A stretch of DNA of 64,000 bases, taken from NCBI GenBank assembly GCA_017506865.1, contig JAFCMP010000517.1, positions 310,001 through 374,000 on the forward strand. The letters are read 5' to 3'. Under the pieces are notes generated by a model. That model searched no databases, was not told the DNA's origin, and saw only the letters and a list, made by a program, of their open reading frames with translations. The DNA comes from Tribonema minus. Taxonomy: Eukaryota > Sar > Xanthophyceae > Tribonematales > Tribonemataceae. This document shows, piece by piece, positions 58,089-64,000 of this stretch (position 1 is the stretch's first letter; each line of letters opens with the position of its first letter). The position numbers were made by a program, and so were the translations under genes.

Positions 58089-58092
58089 CAAG

Positions 58093-60658
58093 CCGCTGCG
58101 GCAGCGATCGTCTTGTTTCAAACATAACTAAGTTAGTAATTTACGTTGAACCCTGAAAACTTATTAACTTATTGAATAAGCCCACTGGCAAGACAATAAT
58201 CATTATTGTCTCGTAGTAAACGCTCTAGCCTGTCAGTGACTCGGAGGACAAAAGTATCAGCCGTATTTCTAATAGCCTATTAGTAAGGAATGAATCAGAT
58301 TCAGAATTAGATAAGCAGTACCTCTGAAGCCTCTCCGAGCGTGGCATCAGGCGTAAATGATTGACAATGTGCAGCTACTAGTACTGCCGGCTCCTCAGGC
58401 TGATGCTGTTACAGTAGCAGCCGCTGCGGCAGTCCGAGTCGTTTCAGTTGTTTCACAGGCCCTGGGTGAGGTTTTGGTGATGTCCGTTTCAGTTCAATGA
58501 GCACACTGTCAGGACAAAACGAAGCCCACTGGCAGGCTTCGCCTGCCTCATCTTTGAAGTTCAAAGAAGGGCCGTCTGTGAAACTTGAAGCAACCGTCTG
58601 GTGCTTCACGGTACTTCGCTTTTGCGTAGTGGCAAACTTTGAATGCGGTCCCAGACTTCAATTGTACTTCTGAATCACCTTTTACGGCACCAGACCGCTC
58701 CGCCGCTACAGTAACAGCAGCTGGCTGCTGTGGCAGTCACTGTGGTTTCGAGCGCCTCAAAGGCATTCAAGTGAAGCAGGTCAAATTCTCAAGCTTACTA
58801 ATACTTAGTATTACTAGTAGGCGCAGCCTCAGCCTGGCAGCTCACTGACAGGCTGCGTCACCTCTGACAGCAACAATCATACTAGTAGCACTCTCATGTT
58901 TGCGCTGTGGCATGTTGCCGGCAACAGTTACTGCTTCAGCGACGACTGCAACACCGCGATATATCGACTTGCCTACATTCCACAGGGCAGTACACTGGCA
59001 GTTCGTGCAGGAGTCGTACGGTCGGCTGGGCAAGCAGACAAGACTTTTTGTCAAGGAGTTGGCAATGCATTCAGCACTGTGCTCAGGGGGGGGTAGGCGG
59101 ATGTGTTACGCAAGGCTGGGTTAGCTAAGCGTCAGATCCTCATTGACTCGGAGCTAAGCGTTTCGCTGGCGCGGGAGTTGGCGGAGCGCGTCATGGCGTA
59201 CACACGCGGAGCGCGAATGCTGGGCTGTGTTGCAGCGCCGGTATCCAGGCTCCTAGGGCACAGCGCAGACTAGGCTGCTGCGTTGACGCAAGCTTTTCGA
59301 TTGCATAGGCAACCTGGCCTCCCTTGGGCCTTTATAAATACTAAAGTTGCTCAGTAAAATGTCCCCCCAGTGGCACCCCCTTATACATATGTATCCTCTG
59401 TGCACGCGTATTCTGCACACTCAGTGACTCATGCTACGTAGTACATCACCATACTATGTGTGCACATGCAAGAAACTTTAAGATGGCACCCACAGTGACT
59501 GCAGCAACGCGCAGAGCAGGCAGAAAGGCACAGCAGCTGCAGCAGCCAACACACCAAAAATGCTCCCAACAGCTGCTGCAGCTGCCAATGGCGCGACTGA
59601 TGCATCACAACCTGAAGCATTATTCCTCTGAGTTAGCTTTCGCTGTCAGACTATACTAAATTTTCCATGACAACAACCTGCTGCGCCGCAGGGGGAGGCT
59701 GCTGTTGCCTGCTGCTGAGGCTAAATGGTTCTGCTGTCTTGCAGACTGAGTGCAGAACATACCCAACGTGCTGCGTTGTTTGTCTTCCTCTACTACTAGT
59801 AGTAGACAACTTTGAAAGTACCTCACAAAGCTTAGCTCATGGTGTTAGATGCGTTAAATGGTGCAAACATTCCTGCACCCCACCCTTTTTCTTCATATAT
59901 TAATGGCACCCCACTTCCCTTTTTTTGCAAAACAAAACTCGCCCCATGGGCTTTTTTTTTAGATGAACCGGTCACCACGGTGATTGATTGAAGTTGGGTG
60001 ATGCGATGTTGTAGCCTTAGGCTACGTCAGGGGCACCTGCTGATTACTCGCTTGTTGAGATTGTTGTTGATCCTGTTTTGATGTTATACTATGCTTCAAT
60101 GTGATGTTTGAAGTTCAACTTCAAACTAACCTCAATGCCAATGTCACTGCTGAACGTGCGGCGACTGCAGCATCGGCAACATGCGCGCCATCGGCAGGAC
60201 ATGTGTCATTGTCTGCAGCACAGCAGTGACGGTCACAACACCGGCGGCAGCAGCAGCCCGTGCGCTTTTGTTGGCGGCAGAACGGTCACGCAGTGCCACG
60301 CTCTTTGCAATGACGACGACATGCGCGCCATCGGTTCAAGTTGCCGCAGCAGCAGCGGACACAGCGGCGGGGTCAGCAGCGGGCGGCGGAGGCAGCGACG
60401 CCCACGCCCACGGCGGTGGGCTAAATCACGGCTCAATCAACCTCGGCTTCAACAAAGTTTAACGAATAGTTGGCAGGTGCGTCTGATTTACTACTAGGCC
60501 AACCACTCCTCGACTTCAACAGTTTGAGTGTCTTGACCGAGTTGGACCTCACTATAGCATGAGTGCCTTGGTTGAAGCTTGGCTTTCAGGGTTAAGTTTG
60601 AGACGAGAGGATCCTCCCTCGGGCGGCTGCAGCACTGAAGTTTTTTAAATTACTAGAA
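58093..60658. other. AT-rich repeat region downstream of the retrotransposon
   Basis: Same word composition as 33-41 kb. The word GCCGCTGCGGCAG occurs at the insertion point (58092) and again at 58422. A GC-richer frame at 60181-60462 is Ala/Gly-rich and not convincing. Confidence 0.45.
58930..59273 (+). pseudogene. possible broken gene fragment
   Basis: Two frames with protein-like composition follow each other: one ending near 59090 (AVHWQFVQESYGRLGKQTRL) and one at 59097-59273 (LAKRQILIDSELSVSLAREL ... TAG). They are out of frame across a G8 run, and an in-frame TAG sits between them. The second may start at an acceptor (gggtag|GCGGAT). Family not recognised. Confidence 0.35.
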
Positions 60659-61430
60659 GGCCACAACAGGGACGGGGTAGCTACGCTTGACGTGCTGTTA
60701 CTATAGTGTCTGTGCGCTCCGATGAGTGTGGATGCCGACGATGCGTGAAGGTCACTCACGGCCGCCACCACACAACAGCCCCCACCAAGCAACATGCGGC
60801 GGGCATGCTAGGACGTCCTGCGTCTCTTTATATCGAAAGCCCTGCCTTGCTGCACACACCAGGCCTCTTCTTTGACGCACACGCCCGTGAGATCAGATCA
60901 GATCCATCCAGAGCGAATAGCGAACCGTTGACACACTTTTTTATCGGAAGACATTTACCTATATTATTTAGAAAAAACACACATATTGGAGAGAATAGGC
61001 CGCAAGCAAGTAGGCAAACTCATATCCCTGCCTCACGTGCGCGTCATGCTGCCTTACATCAGCACGCATGTTGGCGCGCGCAGAGATGCGCGAACGCGCT
61101 GCCGGAATTGGATCGACAAGGGAGCTTCCAATTTTCAAAATGGTGTGAACCTACCACTGGAGATGTCTGGGCCAGACAGTGTCACATGCCAGACAGCTAG
61201 GGAGGGCAGCAGGCGCACAGAAATCAGCCATCAGGTTATGGAACTGTGGAAGCGGAAGCTGGCAGCAGGACATGTGCACAAGCCTTTTTTTCCGCGTTTT
61301 TGCTTTTTGGATGAGGTGTGCACTTCAAGCAGTGCTGAAAGGATTGGAGGAGAAATTCGTCAAAAAAGTGAGTGATGATGGCCATGACTGGCATATGGCT
61401 GGCATGGCTATAGCCTTGTGTCCGTATGTG
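60659..61430. repeat. 773-bp dispersed repeat, right copy
   Basis: Direct-orientation partner of 44299-45071, 772 bp. Differences are few substitutions and single-base indels, mostly in the A/T runs near 60960. The shared open frame is kept here as 129 codons. Confidence 0.85.
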
Positions 61431-64000
61431 TCTATTGAACGCTGTCTATTTTTTCACAGTATAAGTTCCTGCATCGGAAACAATTTCATTCTGTCAGTGC
61501 CTCAGAGATCAAGGCTGAGTCTCTAACCTAAAGTTTGACTCATAATTGCATAAAACGGGACCTGATTTCAAAGTGGGACCCATTGGAGCGTGAACTTCAA
61601 CCCCTTCAAATGGACTTCTGCTCAATTGTGATGTTATGGGTATTAGACTATAAATATTGTTATATATGGAAGTTTTAACTCCAAATTGAATTGGCAAAGT
61701 GCTCCATGCTCATCACGGAATTTTTACTCCAAATTGAGGTTAACTTTGATGAGTGCTCAGCATGTAATTTTGACCATTTTTCAAGTTGAACGCGCTCAGT
61801 CTAGTCCCGGGAGGCCTTCACCTGATAACCTCAATATCATGAAACCTATTAATGTGAAAATGCTACTATACAACAATCGTAAATTACCTTCAGGTTAAGT
61901 TAAGTATTAATTGAGACTCGGAGGTTCAAGTTTTTCAAGTACATTGGATTTTCCCTTAAAGCTTTAAAAATGTTTCGTTCTTTAGTTTAATCTTCAAGTC
62001 TTTTCTCAATCAAAAGTAGTACTTTCGAGCGCAATCAATAAAATGTTTAAACTCAGCTATTGAGTATTACTGTAACAAAAACTGTTGCTGCAGCAGTAGC
62101 TTTAAGACTCAGTCACTCTGACAGTAACTGTTACTGTGAGCAAGCGAAAACGTGGCCCTGGACACTATCATATGGACACAAAGCAGGCGTGCCAACGGCC
62201 GGGTGCATAGCGAGCTTGTACGGCAGAGCAACATTCAGAAACAGAGACCAGAATGTATGGTGTACAGCACTCACATTTAACAGGCCAGAGTTGGGGGCTT
62301 CAAGTTGGTGCAGGAGGTTGCCTTGGGGGCAAGGGATGCTACTCCGGCGGCTGGGCTTGCCGCCTTGTCAACTTGAACTGTTGCAGTAGCTCCGCTATGT
62401 AGGTGTGTGAGCCTAATTCAATGTTACAGTTACTGTAGAGGCTCTCCGAGATGACGCTCCACTAAAAGGAGAGTTCCAGCAATGTTCTGCTGTCGCTTCA
62501 GGAACCGCCTTGTTAATAATATGCAGCTCCCATCTCAACTGTTACAGTACTATTGTACAGTTACTGTATACTTACTGACTTGCTAAATTTAATGCCCGGC
62601 GGGTAGCCAGTATCATACTTCTTGAAGTAATGATTACAACTCGACTCATTGAGTATGACATGTTCTATAATTACAGCATTAGGCATATTATAGTATGTGT
62701 CATCAAGTTTAAAATTTTACAATATAAATGAGATATATGGCAATTATATTAATGGTCATCATATGTTTTCCAGTTATTATTATATTGTACAAAATGCACT
62801 ACGTATAAATTATCATTCATAAACACTGCGATAAAAACTGAGAGTCTCACAAACTTCAAGGATGTGGTCATAGATAATCACTGAATCAGATTCTGAATCA
62901 ATGTGCCAAAAGTCAAACTTCTGACTCGGATTCACATGATGGTGTCTTGGAGCCTCAGGTCATCATAATCATTTAAATTAAGGCAGCCGCTACTCCAAGT
63001 GCCTTAAGTGCTGGGTTCACAGTAAGCATCATGATTGGTAAGGCACTGTTACAGTAGTGCCACGGTCCTCCAAGAGTCTGACCTAAGGCTTCAACTTGAA
63101 GTTGTGCCAAAGCTTACAATAGCCTATAACTGTTACACTCAGTGACACTGGCATTGCCAGTGACAGTCTGCAAGTCTTAGATTGCGAATGCTGCAGTCAT
63201 GACCATTGGCATGATGCATGCCTGCAGGTAAATAGAATTGCAGTTTGGTGAGTCACAACTGTTACAGACTCTGACTCGGAGTAGACGCGTTGCGCAGCAT
63301 ATATCAATTGTCAGCTTCTGAATCACCAAATTGAATTATTGCTTCAAGGTAGCAGCCGGACCGGGTCCTACTAGTACATGAACCATGGAAATTCAATTAT
63401 TATGTTACTGTAACACTACTACAGTAACTGCAACTGTGACAGTTAACTAGTGACAGACTGTGACAGTGCCGCAGTCACTGTGTCATAGTAGACGGTATCA
63501 TAATAGTTTCATCAAGTACTTGATAATTCTGAATCAGCAAGTCACCGAATAGTATCATGATACAGTAACTCAGTAATCATATGATTCTGAGTCACTGACA
63601 GTCCGCAGTAACGTATTACCTGGTCCAGTTGAAAATAGAGTTTTAAGACAATGCAAGTTGGTCACTGACAGGCTGTGACAGCCTGAGTGAGCTCAACTTT
63701 GAAACAAACTGGCCGCCGTGCGCCGCAGCTCAGGCTGCAGACTGACAGTGTCTCACTGACAGTGACAGTCACCGTGTGATAGCCTGAGTGTGACAGTGAC
63801 TGTGACTGTCACACTGTGCCACGTGCGCGACAGTATACTCACTGACAGACAAAATGATTGAATATATTATGTGCAGTGACAGTATACTCACTGACAGACA
63901 ATATGTGCAGTGACAGTACTACTCACTGACAGACATGTTGTAGTACTCATTCTCGTTTCAGCTGTTGCAGTCGTTACAGTAGTACAGTAACAGCCTGACT
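61431..64000. other. AT-rich repeat region to the window end
   Basis: No gene supported. Dense TTACTGTAAC, ACTGACAGT and CTACTAGTA words. A frame at 62150-62389 is only weakly protein-like. Confidence 0.5.
63827..63937. repeat. short tandem array, three units
   Basis: Units of GTGCAGTGACAGTATACTCA followed by CTGACAGACA, three times. The first two are separated by an extra ATGATTGAATATATTAT. Confidence 0.75.

Larger units (their letters stand above)
47065..58092 (-). mobile_element. complete Ty3/gypsy-type LTR retrotransposon carrying a DNA methyltransferase
   Basis: The element proper is 47069-58088 (11,020 bp). Both LTRs are 298 bp, begin TGTT and end AACA, and I found no difference between them by eye. 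A 4-bp target duplication CAAG lies at 47065-47068 and 58089-58092. Reading on the minus strand: 5' LTR, primer-binding site, 0.84-kb leader, ORF1 (Gag, methyltransferase, protease), ORF2 (RT, RNase H, integrase), ORF3 (Tudor-like), purine tract, 3' LTR. RT before integrase places it in the Ty3/gypsy (Metaviridae-type) group. Identical LTRs and intact ORFs indicate very recent insertion and possible activity. It interrupts an AT-rich repeat region and stands out by its high GC content. Confidence 0.95.

Noticed and set aside
60181..60462. 93-codon Ala/Gly-rich frame starting with ATG
   Set aside because: Low complexity with an internal repeated ATGCGCGCCATCGG. No domain or splice context to support it.
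44299..61430. The 773-bp direct repeats as LTRs of one large element
   Set aside because: No TG...CA ends, no target duplication and no primer-binding site next to them. Left as a plain dispersed repeat.

Overview
The window looks like nuclear DNA of a photosynthetic stramenopile (ochrophyte) alga. Genes are split by many GT-AG introns and there are no bacterial operons. One gene has an N-terminus with a signal peptide followed by an ASA-W cleavage motif, typical of proteins imported into red-derived secondary plastids. An organellar RecA is present, (CCCTAA)n telomere-type repeats occur inside introns, and exons are much richer in GC than introns. A cellulose-binding membrane protein fits an alga with a cellulosic wall (xanthophyte or another PX-clade lineage is a guess only).

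Layout. 1-33 kb is a genic compartment. It holds the 3' part of an unknown gene (+), a CBM1-bearing type I membrane protein (+), an IQ-motif protein (-) divergent from a small unknown gene (+), a tentative small gene with a duplicated 60-nt exon, a plastid-targeted SthA/lipoamide-dehydrogenase-like flavoprotein (+, 8 exons, 656 aa) and an organellar recA (+, 7 exons, 405 aa). Exon coordinates were rebuilt by hand from splice sites and reading phase. For the five complete models (CBM1, IQ, 191-aa, flavoprotein and recA) the exon lengths add up to whole codon numbers.

33-64 kb is AT-richer and repeat-dense. It is full of short palindromes and has a 4 x 141-bp tandem array, two copies of a 773-bp repeat and one long low-complexity poly-Q/Gly protein gene (-). 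Into it has inserted a complete, apparently very young Ty3/gypsy-type LTR retrotransposon (47069-58088, - strand). Its 298-bp LTRs look identical and it is flanked by a CAAG duplication.

Main find. The Gag-protease ORF of this retrotransposon carries a full C5-cytosine DNA methyltransferase domain between the Gag zinc knuckle and the protease. The second ORF (RT-RNase H-integrase) ends inside a chromodomain-like segment. That segment appears to continue, in the +1 frame, into a third ORF with two Tudor-like segments. The element may therefore encode both a writer and readers of chromatin marks.

Second find. In the flavoprotein and recA genes, and in the tentative gene beside them, introns contain decayed tandem copies ('echoes') of the neighbouring exon ends, splice sites included. 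At least six separate cases occur between 16.4 and 29.2 kb.
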